A DNA stretch of 64,000 bases from Sutcliffiella horikoshii (GTDB lineage Bacteria; Bacillota; Bacilli; Bacillales; Bacillaceae_I). Positions within the stretch are counted from its first letter, which is position 1. Each line of letters begins with the position of its first letter. The translations under genes were made by a program, and so were the position numbers. The notes below the pieces were generated by a model. The model had not been told where the DNA came from, did not search any database, and saw nothing but the letters and a program-made list of their open reading frames with translations. The stretch is taken from contig NZ_VTEV01000001.1 of NCBI RefSeq assembly GCF_008180725.1, forward strand, positions 310,001 to 374,000. Direction: 5' to 3'. Below are positions 36,685 to 47,684 of the stretch, in pieces.

Positions 36685-37434
36685 TCACCCACTCCCAGCT
36701 TCGGAGACAGATAATTCCAAGATGGCAACCGTGATATTATCTTCCCCACCGTAATGGTTGGCGCGTCTTATTAACTCCTCTGCCTTTTCAGACAATGCAT
36801 GGTTCCCGTTGTTTAAAACCTCAACTAGCTCCCTGTCTTTCACTTTGTCACTTAAGCCGTCTGAACAAAGGAGAATATATCCTGGGTCATCATATGTAAT
36901 GGTTTTTATATCTATTTTCACTGTTTTTTCTGTCCCTAAAGCCTGTAGAATAACATTTTTTCTAGGATGATGTTCTGCATCTTCCTTTGATATTTGCCCA
37001 GTTTTAACGAGTTCATTTACAAATGTATGATCTTCTGTTAATTGCTTGGCATTTTCATCTGAAACAAGATAAATTCTGCTGTCACCAACATGTGCCAGGG
37101 TCACAAAAGTATCGCCAATGATAGCAGCAACAATTGTAGTCCCCATCCCATTGCATTCCTCATGTGCATTTGCATGGTCAAACAGTGTTTGGTTGGCTTG
37201 AAGTATGAACGTCTTCAGCCAAATTTCAGCAGGTTCAGGGGAAGAGATGTTGGTCGTCTCTTCCCACACTTCCTTGATGTGACTTACAGCTCTTTCGCTT
37301 GCCACTTCACCTGCTTGATGGCCCCCCATGCCGTCACAAACCACTGCAAGCTTTGTGCCGTCTTTATTAACAAAAATTCCCCCATTGTCTTCATTATGTG
37401 AACGAACTCTCCCTCTATCTGTTAAAAAGACCAT
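36685..37434 (-). CDS. prpC: PP2C-type phosphatase PrpC
   Basis: Removes phosphate from PrkC and its substrates. The protein is 249 aa with the metal-binding motifs RVRSHNEDNGG, VCDGMGGHQAGE, GDSRIYLV and LLCSDGLSD, and a final GGEDNITVAIL. The start at 37434 lies 7 bases from an out-of-frame ATG; the GAGGTG motif is about 11 bases away. Confidence 0.97.
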   Translation of the reverse strand: MVFLTDRGRVRSHNEDNGGIFVNKDGTKLAVVCDGMGGHQAGEVASERAVSHIKEVWEETTNISSPEPAEIWLKTFILQANQTLFDHANAHEECNGMGTTIVAAIIGDTFVTLAHVGDSRIYLVSDENAKQLTEDHTFVNELVKTGQISKEDAEHHPRKNVILQALGTEKTVKIDIKTITYDDPGYILLCSDGLSDKVKDRELVEVLNNGNHALSEKAEELIRRANHYGGEDNITVAILELSVSEAGSG

Positions 37435-37443
37435 TAACCATTG

Positions 37444-38535
37444 TCACCTCGTCTCTTCTTTCCGCTCCTTCGCACGCAGTTGTCCGCATGCAGCATCGAT
37501 GTCGTGGCCTTGCTCACGACGAACTGTTACATTGACTCCAAGATTTTTCAACGTTTTTTCAAATAAATTAATTTGTTCTTTTGGCGTTCTCACATAGTCA
37601 CGCTCTGGTACATAATTCACCGGAATTAAATTCACGTGACACTTCATACCTTTTAGCAACTGTGCCAATTCCTCGGCGTGTTCTACCTGATCATTTACCC
37701 CACCGAACAAGCCATATTCAAAACTAACACGACGTCCAGTTTTATTAATGTAATAACGGATAGATTCCATTAGATCTGGAAGTTTATATGCTCTATTAAT
37801 AGGCATCAGTCTTGAACGTATCTCTGTGTTTGGTGCATGCAGGGATACAGCAAAGTTGATTTGCATGTTTTCATCCGCAAATTTATAGATTTTTGGGATG
37901 ATGCCACTTGTAGAAACGGTAATATGGCGTGCGCCGATATTAAGCGCTTTGTCATGGTTGATAATTTTCAAGAAGTCGAGCATCTCATCGAAGTTATCGA
38001 ATGGTTCCCCAATCCCCATGATAACCACATGACTGACACGTTCCTCCATTTCATCAAGAGCTTGTTGCACCTTTACAACTTGGGCAACAATTTCTCCTGC
38101 TTCAAGGTTACGTTTTAACCCGCCTAGAGTAGAGGCACAGAATGTACAGCCGATTCGGCAACCTACCTGTGTGGTTACACAAACTGAATTTCCATATTCA
38201 TGCTTCATTAGAACCGTCTCAATGGAATAACCATCATGCAGTTCAAATAGGAATTTCATCGTTCCATCAGAAGATGTTTGTTGAACAATTGTCTTTAATG
38301 TTGTTAGTGCATATGTCTCTTCCAGCTTTTCTCTTAAGCTTTTGGAAAGATTGGACATATCTTCAAATGACGTCACACGCTTTTGATAGAGCCATTCAAA
38401 AATCTGAGTTGTTCTGAATTTTTTCTCTCCGATACTTAGTAACCATTCTTCCAATTCGTGCAATTGTAAAGAATAGATGGACGGTTTACGCGTTGCTTCT
38501 TCTTGTTTGAGTTGTTCTTTTGTATTATGTTCCAT
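37444..38535 (-). CDS. rlmN: 23S rRNA (adenine-2503-C2) and tRNA (adenine-37-C2) methyltransferase
   Basis: Radical-SAM enzyme that methylates A2503 of 23S rRNA and A37 of some tRNAs. The protein is 363 aa: cluster cysteines C126, C130 and C133 in GCRIGCTFC, and the C-terminal catalytic cysteine at 350 in AACGQLR. It is RlmN and not the resistance enzyme Cfr, as judged by length, context and the B. subtilis gene order. Confidence 0.96.
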   Translation of the reverse strand: MEHNTKEQLKQEEATRKPSIYSLQLHELEEWLLSIGEKKFRTTQIFEWLYQKRVTSFEDMSNLSKSLREKLEETYALTTLKTIVQQTSSDGTMKFLFELHDGYSIETVLMKHEYGNSVCVTTQVGCRIGCTFCASTLGGLKRNLEAGEIVAQVVKVQQALDEMEERVSHVVIMGIGEPFDNFDEMLDFLKIINHDKALNIGARHITVSTSGIIPKIYKFADENMQINFAVSLHAPNTEIRSRLMPINRAYKLPDLMESIRYYINKTGRRVSFEYGLFGGVNDQVEHAEELAQLLKGMKCHVNLIPVNYVPERDYVRTPKEQINLFEKTLKNLGVNVTVRREQGHDIDAACGQLRAKERKEETR

Positions 38536-38538
38536 CTT

Positions 38539-39876
38539 TTACACCTGCCTTTTTAGTCTAACAATAAAAAATCCATCCGTACCAAAATAGTGAGGCAATA
38601 GTTGGAGCATACCTTCTTTAACATAACTGTTTACCTTTTCTGGCAGTAATTCTTTAATGTTGAAATCTATTTCAAACTCTTTGTTTTCTTCTAGAAATGC
38701 ATGAACAACATCAGCATTTTCTTCTTTATCAATTGTACATGTACTGTATACCAAAGTTCCACCTTTTTTTACAAGAGGTGCCACTTCCTTTAGTATAGCC
38801 AATTGAATGGAAGCTAGTTGCTTGATGTCCTGCATGGATTTTGTGTATTTCAAATCGGGCTTCCTGCGGATAACTCCAAAACCTGAGCATGGTGCATCTA
38901 CCAGGATCTTATCAAACTGTTCCGGTTTAAAAATTTCTTGGGCCTTCCTGCTGTCTAGGGCTTGTGCGTCAATGTTGGAAAGCTGTAGGCGTTCTGCTTG
39001 ATCTTTAATAAGTTTAACCTTGTGATCGTGGAGGTCCGTTGAGATGACTTTCCCACTATCCTTTAATAATTCTGCAATATGAGTCGTTTTCCCTCCAGGA
39101 GCTGCACAGCAATCATACACGTAGTCGCCCTGCTCAATACCAAGAGCTCTAGCAACGAGCATGGAACTCTCGTCTTGAATTGTCATATAGCCATTTTTAT
39201 AGGCATTGGAATAAGCCATATTTCCTTTTAAAGAGACAATGCTTTCTTCTGCAACTTCCCCTTTTTCTGCATTGAATCCTTGTGCGGTAAGCATTTGCAA
39301 CACTTCATCCACTTCTGCCTTCGCCGTATTTGCTCTAGCCGATTGGTGTGGAGGAACAAGGTTCATTTCACACATTCTTTCCGTATCATAAACGCCATAT
39401 TGTTCAATCCATTTTTCGACTAACCACTTGGGATGGCTTGTTGAGACGGAAATACGTTCCACATCATTTTCCATTTTCTCAAGATCAGGAACACCGTCAC
39501 GCTGTAAGGACCTTAACACGCCATTGACAACAGACGCAACACCTTTGTGTCCTCTTTTTTTGGCAATTTCCACCGCTTCATAAATGGCAGCACGTGCAGG
39601 AACTTTGTCTAAATATAACATTTGATACAACGTCATCTTTAAGAGGACTTTTACCCAATCCTGCAGTTTTTTTTGTTTTTCTATATAAGAAGCCAAGTAA
39701 TAGTCCAAAGTGATGGTTCGTTGAATAGTACCGTAAACTACTTCTGTAAAAAGCCCGGCATCTTTTTTGGATAACTTACCTGAATCCAAGTAGTTGTTTA
39801 ACAATAGGTTACTGTAGGCTTGCTTTTTTTCAACAGTTAACAATGCCTCTAAAGCAAGTTCTCTTACATTTTTCAT
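38539..39876 (-). CDS. rsmB: 16S rRNA (cytosine-967-C5) methyltransferase
   Basis: Methylates C967 of 16S rRNA. The protein is 445 aa: an N-terminal NusB-like helical domain and a C-terminal Rossmann methyltransferase with CCAAPGGKTTH, DAPCSGFGVIRRKPD and YSTCTIDKEEN; the two cysteines in the last two motifs are the catalytic pair. It lies 1 base behind fmt and 3 before rlmN. Confidence 0.97.
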   Translation of the reverse strand: MKNVRELALEALLTVEKKQAYSNLLLNNYLDSGKLSKKDAGLFTEVVYGTIQRTITLDYYLASYIEKQKKLQDWVKVLLKMTLYQMLYLDKVPARAAIYEAVEIAKKRGHKGVASVVNGVLRSLQRDGVPDLEKMENDVERISVSTSHPKWLVEKWIEQYGVYDTERMCEMNLVPPHQSARANTAKAEVDEVLQMLTAQGFNAEKGEVAEESIVSLKGNMAYSNAYKNGYMTIQDESSMLVARALGIEQGDYVYDCCAAPGGKTTHIAELLKDSGKVISTDLHDHKVKLIKDQAERLQLSNIDAQALDSRKAQEIFKPEQFDKILVDAPCSGFGVIRRKPDLKYTKSMQDIKQLASIQLAILKEVAPLVKKGGTLVYSTCTIDKEENADVVHAFLEENKEFEIDFNIKELLPEKVNSYVKEGMLQLLPHYFGTDGFFIVRLKRQV

Positions 39877-39877
39877 T

Positions 39878-40825
39878 TTAGTCTCCTAGCTTTGTGCCTT
39901 CTGATAAAGAAGCTCCTGCGCCGTTCAAATATTGCGTTCCAGTCATTCTCTTCTTACCAGCCAGCTGCAAGTCTGTTATTTTTATCCCAGTTGAATTGCC
40001 TGTTTTGACGATGAATCCATCATCCTCGATCCCAATGATGGTCCCAGGTATAGCATCTTTAGCAGTTTCGCTTTTCTCTCCCCACCAAACTTTCATCACT
40101 TGGCCATCCATTGTTGTATACGCAACCGGCCATGGATGCAAGCCTCGAATATGGTTATAGATCTGCTCACCATCCATCGTCCAGTCAATTTTTTCCTGTT
40201 CCCGCTTGATGTTGGATGCGAATGTTGCTTCTTCATGATTTTGGACTTCCGCTTGTAGCTTTTGATCAAAAAGTTGCGGAAGCGTTTCAGAGAGAAGTTT
40301 AGATCCAGCCACACTTAGTTTATCATGCAAGGTACCGACATGGTCACGCTCTTCGATATTCACTTCCACCTGTGTCAGCATATCACCGGCATCCAATTTT
40401 TCTACCATATACATAATAGTAACACCTGTTTTTTCATGACCCTGGATGATAGAGTAATGAATTGGTGCTCCGCCTCGCAATTTTGGCAGCAAGGAAGCAT
40501 GGACATTAATACAACCATATTTAGGTGCATCAAGCAGGGGCTTAGGTAAAATCTGCCCAAAAGCTGCCGTTACAATCAAATCCGGCTCTAAGGAAGTGAT
40601 TTTTTCATACTCCACAGCTTCTTTAATTTTTTCTGGTTGATAAACTGGGATGTTATGTTTTTCTGCCTCAACTTTTACCGGGGGTGGTGTTAACACCTTT
40701 TTTCTGCCTTTCGGACGGTCAGGCTGGGTTACTACTGCAATTACTTCATATCCATCCTGGATAATTTGCTGCAAGACTGGTACCGCAAAATCCGGCGTGC
40801 CCATAAATACAATTTTCTTCTTCAT
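39878..40825 (-). CDS. fmt: methionyl-tRNA formyltransferase
   Basis: Adds the formyl group to initiator Met-tRNA. The protein is 315 aa from the ATG at 40825 ([18 protein letters not shown]). [18 protein letters not shown] carries the folate-binding and catalytic residues, and the C-terminal tRNA-binding domain is complete. An in-frame GTG three codons earlier overlaps the def stop and lacks a ribosome-binding site at the right distance. It is paired with def, the enzyme that removes the formyl group. Confidence 0.98.
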   Translation of the reverse strand: MKKKIVFMGTPDFAVPVLQQIIQDGYEVIAVVTQPDRPKGRKKVLTPPPVKVEAEKHNIPVYQPEKIKEAVEYEKITSLEPDLIVTAAFGQILPKPLLDAPKYGCINVHASLLPKLRGGAPIHYSIIQGHEKTGVTIMYMVEKLDAGDMLTQVEVNIEERDHVGTLHDKLSVAGSKLLSETLPQLFDQKLQAEVQNHEEATFASNIKREQEKIDWTMDGEQIYNHIRGLHPWPVAYTTMDGQVMKVWWGEKSETAKDAIPGTIIGIEDDGFIVKTGNSTGIKITDLQLAGKKRMTGTQYLNGAGASLSEGTKLGD

Positions 40826-40830
40826 TTCTA

Positions 40831-41310
40831 TCACCCTTCTACTTCCAACTCATCTGGTTCAAAATACCTTAACACTTTAGATGTGAACAATACACCGTTT
40901 AAATGGTCAATCTCATGTTGTATAGCACGGGCAAGAAAACCTCGCGCCTCCAGCTCGTACCATTTTCCTTTACGGTTCTGAGCGCGTACCTTCACATAAT
41001 CGGCACGATTCACTTCTCCGTACAAGTCAGGAAAGCTTAAGCAGCCTTCAGGTCCGACCTGTTCTCCTTCTTCTTCTATAATTTCAGGGTTGATCAGTTC
41101 TATCTTCCCATGTTTATCATCAATATCTACAATAGCAATTCTTTTTGCGATACCGATTTGCGGTGCTGCCAGCCCGACACCGTCTGCCTCGAGCATCGTA
41201 TCATACATATTGTTCAGGAGCCGAATCAACCTTTTATCAAAAAGAGTAACCGACTCACAGTTTTGCTCCAGAACCGGAGCTGGGTACTTCACAATATCTA
41301 ATATAGCCAA
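40831..41310 (-). CDS. def: peptide deformylase
   Basis: Removes the formyl group from new proteins; a metalloenzyme. The protein is 159 aa with [17 protein letters not shown] and QHEIDHLNG (the metal ligands are the Cys and the two His). The start is a TTG at 41310: GGAGG lies 8 bases before it and the product lines up with B. subtilis Def. The ATG at 41325 is rejected because it contains the ribosome-binding site itself. Confidence 0.95.
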   Translation of the reverse strand: MAILDIVKYPAPVLEQNCESVTLFDKRLIRLLNNMYDTMLEADGVGLAAPQIGIAKRIAIVDIDDKHGKIELINPEIIEEEGEQVGPEGCLSFPDLYGEVNRADYVKVRAQNRKGKWYELEARGFLARAIQHEIDHLNGVLFTSKVLRYFEPDELEVEG

Positions 41311-41328
41311 TCTTAATTCCTCCATCTG

Positions 41329-43740
41329 TTACATAAGCATATATGGATTTAGATCTATATGAACTGCTAATTTATCTTGATCCATTTGTGTTTGATATTT
41401 TTCTATTACTGTTTTCAGTGCTGCGTGCAAATTTGGTTCTCGTTTATATTTAATGATGCATTGATACCTGTAGCGGTCTTTAATCCTCGCAATAGGAGAA
41501 GCAACCGGTCCAAGTATAACAGCCTCATTGGATAATTGCATGTTTAAAAAATGGGTAATTTTTTCTGTCACAGTGACTACTTTGGTTAATTCCTGGTGTG
41601 TCACGGTAACTAGCGCCAAATAGTAAAATGGCGGATATTGATGCAGTTTTCTAATTTGCATTTCTTTTTGGTAAAATTCCAAGTAGTTGTGTGTGCCAGC
41701 AAGCTCCACACTGTAATGTTCCGGGCTGTACGTCTGGACCACTACTTCTCCGGCCAGTTCGTGTCTGCCAGCTCTTCCGCTAACCTGTGTGAGAAGCTGG
41801 AAAGTTTTTTCAGAAGAACGGAAATCAGGAACGTTTAGCATCGTATCTGCTGTCAATACTCCAACAAGGGTTACAAGCGGAAAATCAAGTCCTTTGGCAA
41901 TCATTTGCGTACCAAGGAGAATATCTGCCTTCCGGTCACCAAATTGTTGGAGAAGCTTTTCATGGGAGCCCTTCCTGCTCGTCGTATCAACGTCCATTCT
42001 TATTACCCTTGCTTGTGGAAGAAGTTTTGTTAGTTCTTCCTCGACTTTTTGGGTTCCTGTTCCAAAGAAACGGAAATGTTCACTGTCGCATGATGGACAA
42101 GTAGAACGGACAGGTTCTTCGTAACCACAATAATGACATTTCATTTGGTTGCTGCTTCGGTGATAAGTCAATGAGATGTCACAATGGGGACAATCCACCA
42201 CATATCCACAGTCTCGACACATTACAAAAGAAGAATAACCCCTTTTATTTAAAAATAAAACGGATTGTTCGCCTTTTTCCAATCTAGACTGGAGTTTTTC
42301 GAGAAGGCTTCTCGAAAACATTGACCGGTTCCCATCTCGCAATTCCTCTCTCATGTCGACAATCTCGACTACCGGCATTCCTTGTTCACTCATTCTCTTG
42401 TCCATCGTCAGAAGTTTATACACCCCTTTGGATGCACGGGCGAAGGTTTCAAGTGTGGGGGTGGCACTGCCAAGAACAACAGGGCATTGGTGATATCTGC
42501 CCCTTTCTAAAGCAATATCGCGGGCATGATAACGCGGGGTGTCCTCTTGTTTATAGCTTGTTTCATGTTCTTCATCTATGATGATGATGCCTACATTTTC
42601 AAAAGGAGCAAAGATAGCGGACCTGGCACCTACTACAACCTTGACTTCCTTTCGGTGTATTTTTCTCCATTCATCATATTTCTCTCCCATTCCAAGACCG
42701 CTGTGCATAACAGCCACGTCGGAACCGAACCTTGATTTGAAGCGGTTGACCATTTGCGGAGTCAAGGCAATCTCTGGGACAAGAACAATTGCTTCTTTTC
42801 CTTGCTTAAGTACAGCATCCACAGCTTGCATATAGACTTCTGTTTTACCGCTCCCTGTGACACCGAACATGACAAACGCTTCATGCGTATGTTGCTCAAT
42901 AGAATTTAGAATAGGAATGATAGCTTCTTGTTGTTGTTGTGTTAAGGGTAGCGCTTGAGACTTTTCAAATTCCCTGTTTTCATATGGATCTCTGTATATT
43001 TCTTCATCATTTTCTGAGAGGATACCAAGTTTTACTAATGCATGAATCGCACTTGTCCCAATCTGCAACTCTTCTAACAGCGTTTTTTTGTCGATGACCT
43101 TATCTTTATTTTCTAAGAAAAAGTCTAATAACTTGTGCTGAGCAGCTGCTCGAGCAGAAATTTCCCCTTTTGCTTCTTTTAGAGATTCTTCTGAAGCATG
43201 CAGCCGAATTACTTTTCTCGTTTTCTTGGAAAGTCTATCTTTCACTTCGTAATATACTTCTAAAACATCCTCTTCCATCAAATGTTTGATTGTTTTAAAG
43301 TGACTGGTTCCTGCCACCTCTTCAAATTTCACGCGATTGGATGTGTGAAAGAGTGGTTGAAGCTCTGAAGGGACTCCCTCTATTTTTCTGGCAATTAGCC
43401 ATTTTTCATATTTCGCCTTTAATGCAGCTGGTAACATTGCTTGGTAAGCTGAAATAGTAAAACATAGAGTATGGTCTCTAAGCCAGTCTGCCAGTTGCAT
43501 AAGTTCTGTTGTCAGGATAGGCTGAATATCTATCAACGATGTGATCGGACGTGTTTTAGGTACGGTGGTACTATCTTTCACTTCTACGACAAAGCCTTGG
43601 ATCTGCCTTGGACCAAAAGGTACATTCACCCTCATTCCAGGTTGTATGAACCCATTCCATTTTGCAGGAATCTCATAATCAAAGGCTCTATCCGTTTGTT
43701 TGGCAGGAACATCAACGATCACACTAGCATAATAGGTCAT
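41329..43740 (-). CDS. priA: primosomal protein N' (replication restart helicase)
   Basis: Loads the replicative helicase at stalled or broken forks. The protein is 803 aa: an N-terminal DNA-binding domain (VDVPAKQTDRAFDYEIP), helicase motif I GVTGSGKTEVYMQ, DEEH, ATPTLE, and an eight-cysteine zinc region (CRDCGYVVDCPHC, CHYCGYEEP, CPSC). It starts with an ATGA overlap on coaBC. Confidence 0.98.
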   Translation of the reverse strand: MTYYASVIVDVPAKQTDRAFDYEIPAKWNGFIQPGMRVNVPFGPRQIQGFVVEVKDSTTVPKTRPITSLIDIQPILTTELMQLADWLRDHTLCFTISAYQAMLPAALKAKYEKWLIARKIEGVPSELQPLFHTSNRVKFEEVAGTSHFKTIKHLMEEDVLEVYYEVKDRLSKKTRKVIRLHASEESLKEAKGEISARAAAQHKLLDFFLENKDKVIDKKTLLEELQIGTSAIHALVKLGILSENDEEIYRDPYENREFEKSQALPLTQQQQEAIIPILNSIEQHTHEAFVMFGVTGSGKTEVYMQAVDAVLKQGKEAIVLVPEIALTPQMVNRFKSRFGSDVAVMHSGLGMGEKYDEWRKIHRKEVKVVVGARSAIFAPFENVGIIIIDEEHETSYKQEDTPRYHARDIALERGRYHQCPVVLGSATPTLETFARASKGVYKLLTMDKRMSEQGMPVVEIVDMREELRDGNRSMFSRSLLEKLQSRLEKGEQSVLFLNKRGYSSFVMCRDCGYVVDCPHCDISLTYHRSSNQMKCHYCGYEEPVRSTCPSCDSEHFRFFGTGTQKVEEELTKLLPQARVIRMDVDTTSRKGSHEKLLQQFGDRKADILLGTQMIAKGLDFPLVTLVGVLTADTMLNVPDFRSSEKTFQLLTQVSGRAGRHELAGEVVVQTYSPEHYSVELAGTHNYLEFYQKEMQIRKLHQYPPFYYLALVTVTHQELTKVVTVTEKITHFLNMQLSNEAVILGPVASPIARIKDRYRYQCIIKYKREPNLHAALKTVIEKYQTQMDQDKLAVHIDLNPYMLM

Positions 43741-44942
43741 CGTTTTTCCTCAAGTGTTGTTGCGACTTCCTCAAGCAGTGCATAAGCCACATCCTGTTTA
43801 GTCATCATCGGCAGAGAAATGCTTGTGCCATCTTTTTTATAGATGGTTACTAAATTCGTATCTGTTCCAAAGCCAGCACCTGAAATTGTTACATTGTTTG
43901 CTACTACGTAATCCAAGTTTTTCTTTGCAAGCTTACCTTTGGCATATTCCTCTACATTATTAGTTTCAGCTGCAAACCCTACCAGCACCTGGTGTTCTTT
44001 TCTTTCACCTAATGTTTTGAGGATGTCTTTCGTCCGCTCCAACTCCAGAACGCTGTCCCCGTCCTGCTTTTTCATTTTAATGTCGGAAACAAATTTAGGA
44101 CGATAGTCTGCAACGGCAGCTGACTTTATGACAATATCCGTTTGTTCATAATGAGCCATCACTGCGTTAAACATTTCTTCAGCAGATTCCACTCGGATTG
44201 TATTTACATTCGGAGGATCAGGAAGGTTTGTCGGTCCTGATACCAAGATAACTTCTGCACCTAAACTAGCTGCAGCTTCCGCAATGGCATAACCCATCTT
44301 GCCTGTTGAACGGTTAGTGAAAAAGCGTACCGGGTCCACTTTTTCAATAGTCGGGCCAGCTGTGACAAGAATCCGTTTTCCTGTTAGCGTCAACTCGTCA
44401 TGTTTTTGAAAAAACCGCTTCAGTCCTTCGACAATGGTTTCAGGTTCTTCCAATCTACCCTTCCCTACATAACCACACGCCAAAAAACCTTCTCCCGGTT
44501 CAATGAATCGATACCCGAAAGACACAAGGCGCTCCATGTTTTGCTTAACTGCAGGATGATCATACATATGTACATTCATAGCTGGTGCAATCCATACAGG
44601 GGCCGTACTTGCCAATAAAGTTGTCGTAATCATATCATCCGCTAAACCGTTCGCAAGCTTCCCGATTACATTTGCGGTCGCCGGTGCAACAAGCACTACA
44701 TCTGCCCAGTCTGCTAGGTCAATATGAGAAATAACGGCAGGATTCTTTTCTTCAAATGTATCTGTGAATACTTCGTTTCTTGATAATGCTTGAAAAGACA
44801 ACGGTGTAACAAACTTGCAAGCAGACTGGCTCATGATTACCTTTACTTCCGCACCTTGCTGGACCAGTTTACTTGTTAAAGCGACTGCTTTATAGACAGC
44901 TATACCACCTGTTACACACAATAGGATTTTTTTATTTTTCAT
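43737..44942 (-). CDS. coaBC: bifunctional phosphopantothenoylcysteine decarboxylase/synthetase
   Basis: Two consecutive steps of coenzyme A synthesis. The protein is 401 aa: an N-terminal flavin-dependent CoaC domain (LLCVTGGIAVYKA, SHIDLADWAD, PAMNVHMYDHPAV) and a C-terminal CoaB domain (KRILVTAGPTIEKVDPVRF, KSAAVADYRP). The ATG at 44942 follows GGGGGTTGTG; the frame is open 11 codons more upstream. It leads a long operon through to rpe. Confidence 0.96.
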   Translation of the reverse strand: MKNKKILLCVTGGIAVYKAVALTSKLVQQGAEVKVIMSQSACKFVTPLSFQALSRNEVFTDTFEEKNPAVISHIDLADWADVVLVAPATANVIGKLANGLADDMITTTLLASTAPVWIAPAMNVHMYDHPAVKQNMERLVSFGYRFIEPGEGFLACGYVGKGRLEEPETIVEGLKRFFQKHDELTLTGKRILVTAGPTIEKVDPVRFFTNRSTGKMGYAIAEAAASLGAEVILVSGPTNLPDPPNVNTIRVESAEEMFNAVMAHYEQTDIVIKSAAVADYRPKFVSDIKMKKQDGDSVLELERTKDILKTLGERKEHQVLVGFAAETNNVEEYAKGKLAKKNLDYVVANNVTISGAGFGTDTNLVTIYKKDGTSISLPMMTKQDVAYALLEEVATTLEEKR

Positions 44943-45086
44943 TTCACAACCCCCGTCATGTACTAGAAATTCCACTTTCCCCCGTTTATCCTCTTTCTCC
45001 TTAAAGCACTTACCTCATTAAGAAAAACCGTGCAAAATCCGCCCGGTCCATTTTATTTTAAAATTTTTGCGGGTTGGTTAATCGCC

Positions 45087-45214
45087 GCTGTTCCTTTCCG
45101 CTAATGGCTTCGCTTTCCACGGGGCGACCTTGAGCCTCCTCGGCAAGCCTGCGGGGTCTCAACATTGCCGCTTCTTCCCCGTAGGAGTCTTCGCCATTAG
45201 CTCCAATCCACAGC
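45087..45214. repeat. 128-bp palindromic repeat, copy 5 left arm
   Basis: Same family and orientation as 9821-9947: GCTGTTCC start, GGCTTCGCTTTCCACGGGGCG, GAGCCTCCTCGG, GGGTCTCAAC, and ATCCACAGC end. It lies in the 484-base gap between rpoZ and coaBC together with an inverted partial partner. Its flank GGTTGGTT is shared with copy 2. Confidence 0.85.
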
Positions 45215-45302
45215 TCGAAGTTACTTGAACTAAAGGCTACTTCATTTCCAGGTAACTCGGTCAGGAGCCTTTCATAAACCCTTAGGTAAATGAAGTCATC
45301 TC

Positions 45303-45367
45303 GTTGATTGGAGTGAAAGGCGCGCAGACGCCCGCAGGCAAGCGAAGCGCCTGGAACGGAAATCAAC
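45303..45367. repeat. palindromic repeat, copy 5 right arm (inverted, internally deleted)
   Basis: Begins GTTGATTGGAGTGAAAGG and ends GGAACGGAAATCAAC like the arm at 15235-15363, but about 64 bp of the middle are missing. Confidence 0.8.
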
Positions 45368-45391
45368 CGTACAATCCACTTTCTTTCTTTT

Positions 45392-45424
45392 TAAAAAAAT
45401 AACAACCTATTTCTAGGTTGTTAT
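45392..45424 (-). terminator. intrinsic terminator after rpoZ
   Basis: ATAACAACCT pairs perfectly with AGGTTGTTAT around a 6-nt loop and is followed on the minus strand by TTTTTTTAAAAAG, just past the rpoZ stop. Confidence 0.9.
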
Positions 45425-45426
45425 CT

Positions 45427-45660
45427 TTACTTGTGATTTAGGATGCCTTCGCTTCTTTCAGCAGTTTTAATTGTCTTGGCAGATAATAAGCCTGCGTCAA
45501 TCTCTTCAAGGGCTTTCCCAACAAATTTGTGAGAAACCGTTTTTTCGATCATTTGATCGTTTACTTGTTGCAATTCACGAGCGCGACGTGCAGAAACAGT
45601 TACGAGCGTATATTTTGAATCTAATTTTTGCATTAGTGAATCAATAGATGGGTATAGCAT
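45427..45660 (-). CDS. rpoZ: RNA polymerase omega subunit
   Basis: Small subunit that helps fold and hold the beta-prime subunit. The protein is 77 aa: [22 protein letters not shown] and the ARRARELQ segment are typical. The ATG at 45660 is 1 base past the gmk stop and follows GGAGG located in the gmk end. The frame is open 43 codons upstream, but that part lies within gmk. Confidence 0.97.
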   Translation of the reverse strand: MLYPSIDSLMQKLDSKYTLVTVSARRARELQQVNDQMIEKTVSHKFVGKALEEIDAGLLSAKTIKTAERSEGILNHK

Positions 45661-45661
45661 A

Positions 45662-46291
<630 letters not shown>

Positions 46292-46555
46292 CTACCCTTC
46301 ATCAGACATATCATCTTTATTTACCAGGCGTTGTGCCACGGTTTCCGGTTGCACTGCCGATAAGATAACATGATCGCTATCCATTATTAGTACTGCTCTT
46401 GTGCGTCTTCCATAAGTTGCATCTATTAACATACCCTGATCTCTTGCATCTTGGATGATCCGTTTAATAGGAGCAGATTCAGGACTAACAATAGATATGA
46501 TACGATTTGCTGATACGATATTACCAAAGCCAATATTAATCAACTTTATGCTCAT
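46292..46555 (-). CDS. remA: extracellular matrix regulator RemA
   Basis: DNA-binding activator of biofilm matrix genes and osmoprotectant genes in B. subtilis. The protein is 87 aa: [19 protein letters not shown] start and [19 protein letters not shown]. It forms ring-shaped multimers in known homologues. The ATG at 46555 follows AGAGGTGG. Confidence 0.95.
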   Translation of the reverse strand: MSIKLINIGFGNIVSANRIISIVSPESAPIKRIIQDARDQGMLIDATYGRRTRAVLIMDSDHVILSAVQPETVAQRLVNKDDMSDEG

Positions 46556-46615
46556 GGTTCCCACCTCTTGTTACAAACTCTATTCTAACCGTGTTCAATG
46601 GTTAGTAATCAACGA

Positions 46616-47491
46616 TTATTCAATGTTTTGCACCTGTTCTTTAATTTTTTCCAGGCAAGCTTTCATCTCGACTACCAGATTCGCAATATTTGCGTTGTTT
46701 GCCTTGGAACCGATGGTATTTACTTCCCTGTTCAATTCCTGGACAAGGAAATCCAACTTCCTGCCTACCGGCCCTGTGGAATGAAGGGATTGGGTAAATT
46801 GACCAAGGTGGCTGTTAATTCTTTTCAATTCTTCATTAATGTCAGCCTTATCAGCAAAAATTGCGGCTTCTGCCAGTATACGTTGTTCATCAATCTGGGA
46901 ACCTAAATATTCCTTCAGCTTTTTTTCCAAACGCAACCGATACGCTTCCACAACTGTCGGACATAATTCTGCAAGCTGCTCCGACATCGTTCCGATAAAG
47001 TTTAAATGAGTGATAATATCCTTTTTCAACTGATCGCCCTCAGCAGAACGCATAGCAACCAATTGCTTGGATGCTGAATGGATTTGCTCGAGCAACAATT
47101 CTCCTATTGCTTCCATTCCTGTTTGTGTTTCCATAATCGTAAACACATTTTCTAATTTTAGTATATCATTAATCTCAATGGAACCGGAAATTTGGTATCT
47201 ATCTTTTACCTTATGTATAGAATCTATGTATGCCGAAAGAAGCTCCCAATCCACATTCAAATGTTTATCTTGAGTGTCTTGGCCCTCAATCGTTATGAAC
47301 ATTTCTATTCTTCCCCTTTGCAAATAAGAGCTAACGACTTTTTTCATCGTCTCTTCCATTGCTAGGAACTGCTTAGGCATCCGGATATTAATCTCACAAA
47401 AGCGATGGTTGACAGATTTCATCTCGACAAGAATCTGATAAGGTCCTTGAGTTGCTTCTGCCCGCCCAAAGCCTGTCATACTTTTCACCAT
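46616..47491 (-). CDS. yicC: YicC family endoribonuclease (YloC)
   Basis: Member of the YicC/YloC family, RNases that cut RNA endonucleolytically. The protein is 291 aa from the ATG at 47491, which gives the family start MVKSMTGFGRAE. The C terminus has the conserved GRKLDFLVQELNREVNTIGSKAN. The ribosome-binding site is weak (ACGTGAG), and an ATG four codons later is also possible. It leads the yicC-remA-gmk-rpoZ group. Confidence 0.93.
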   Translation of the reverse strand: MVKSMTGFGRAEATQGPYQILVEMKSVNHRFCEINIRMPKQFLAMEETMKKVVSSYLQRGRIEMFITIEGQDTQDKHLNVDWELLSAYIDSIHKVKDRYQISGSIEINDILKLENVFTIMETQTGMEAIGELLLEQIHSASKQLVAMRSAEGDQLKKDIITHLNFIGTMSEQLAELCPTVVEAYRLRLEKKLKEYLGSQIDEQRILAEAAIFADKADINEELKRINSHLGQFTQSLHSTGPVGRKLDFLVQELNREVNTIGSKANNANIANLVVEMKACLEKIKEQVQNIE

Positions 47492-47644
47492 AGTATACTC
47501 ACGTCCGTTCTTAAGTATAGAAAAAGAGCCGGAAAACTGGCTATTGTTGATGCTAAGCAACCACTATATTAGCATTGTTTCCCCTAATTTGAAAGCTATT
47601 TTTATAGAAAATTAAGCGGGTAATTGATTGATGGGGAAAAAAGA

Positions 47645-47680
47645 AGAAAAGGCAATAGAGTTCACCTCTACTACCTTGAA
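47645..47680 (-). terminator. intrinsic terminator after the P-type ATPase gene
   Basis: On the minus strand AAGGTAGTAGAG pairs imperfectly with CTCTATTGCCTT around GTGAA and is followed by TTCTTCTTTTTT. Confidence 0.75.
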
Positions 47681-47684
47681 TTAA

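Noticed and set aside
47520-47545. Small hairpin AGCCAG...CCGGCT followed by TTTTT upstream of yicC
   Set aside because: The stem is short and imperfect. It could be an attenuator but the evidence is too thin to list.
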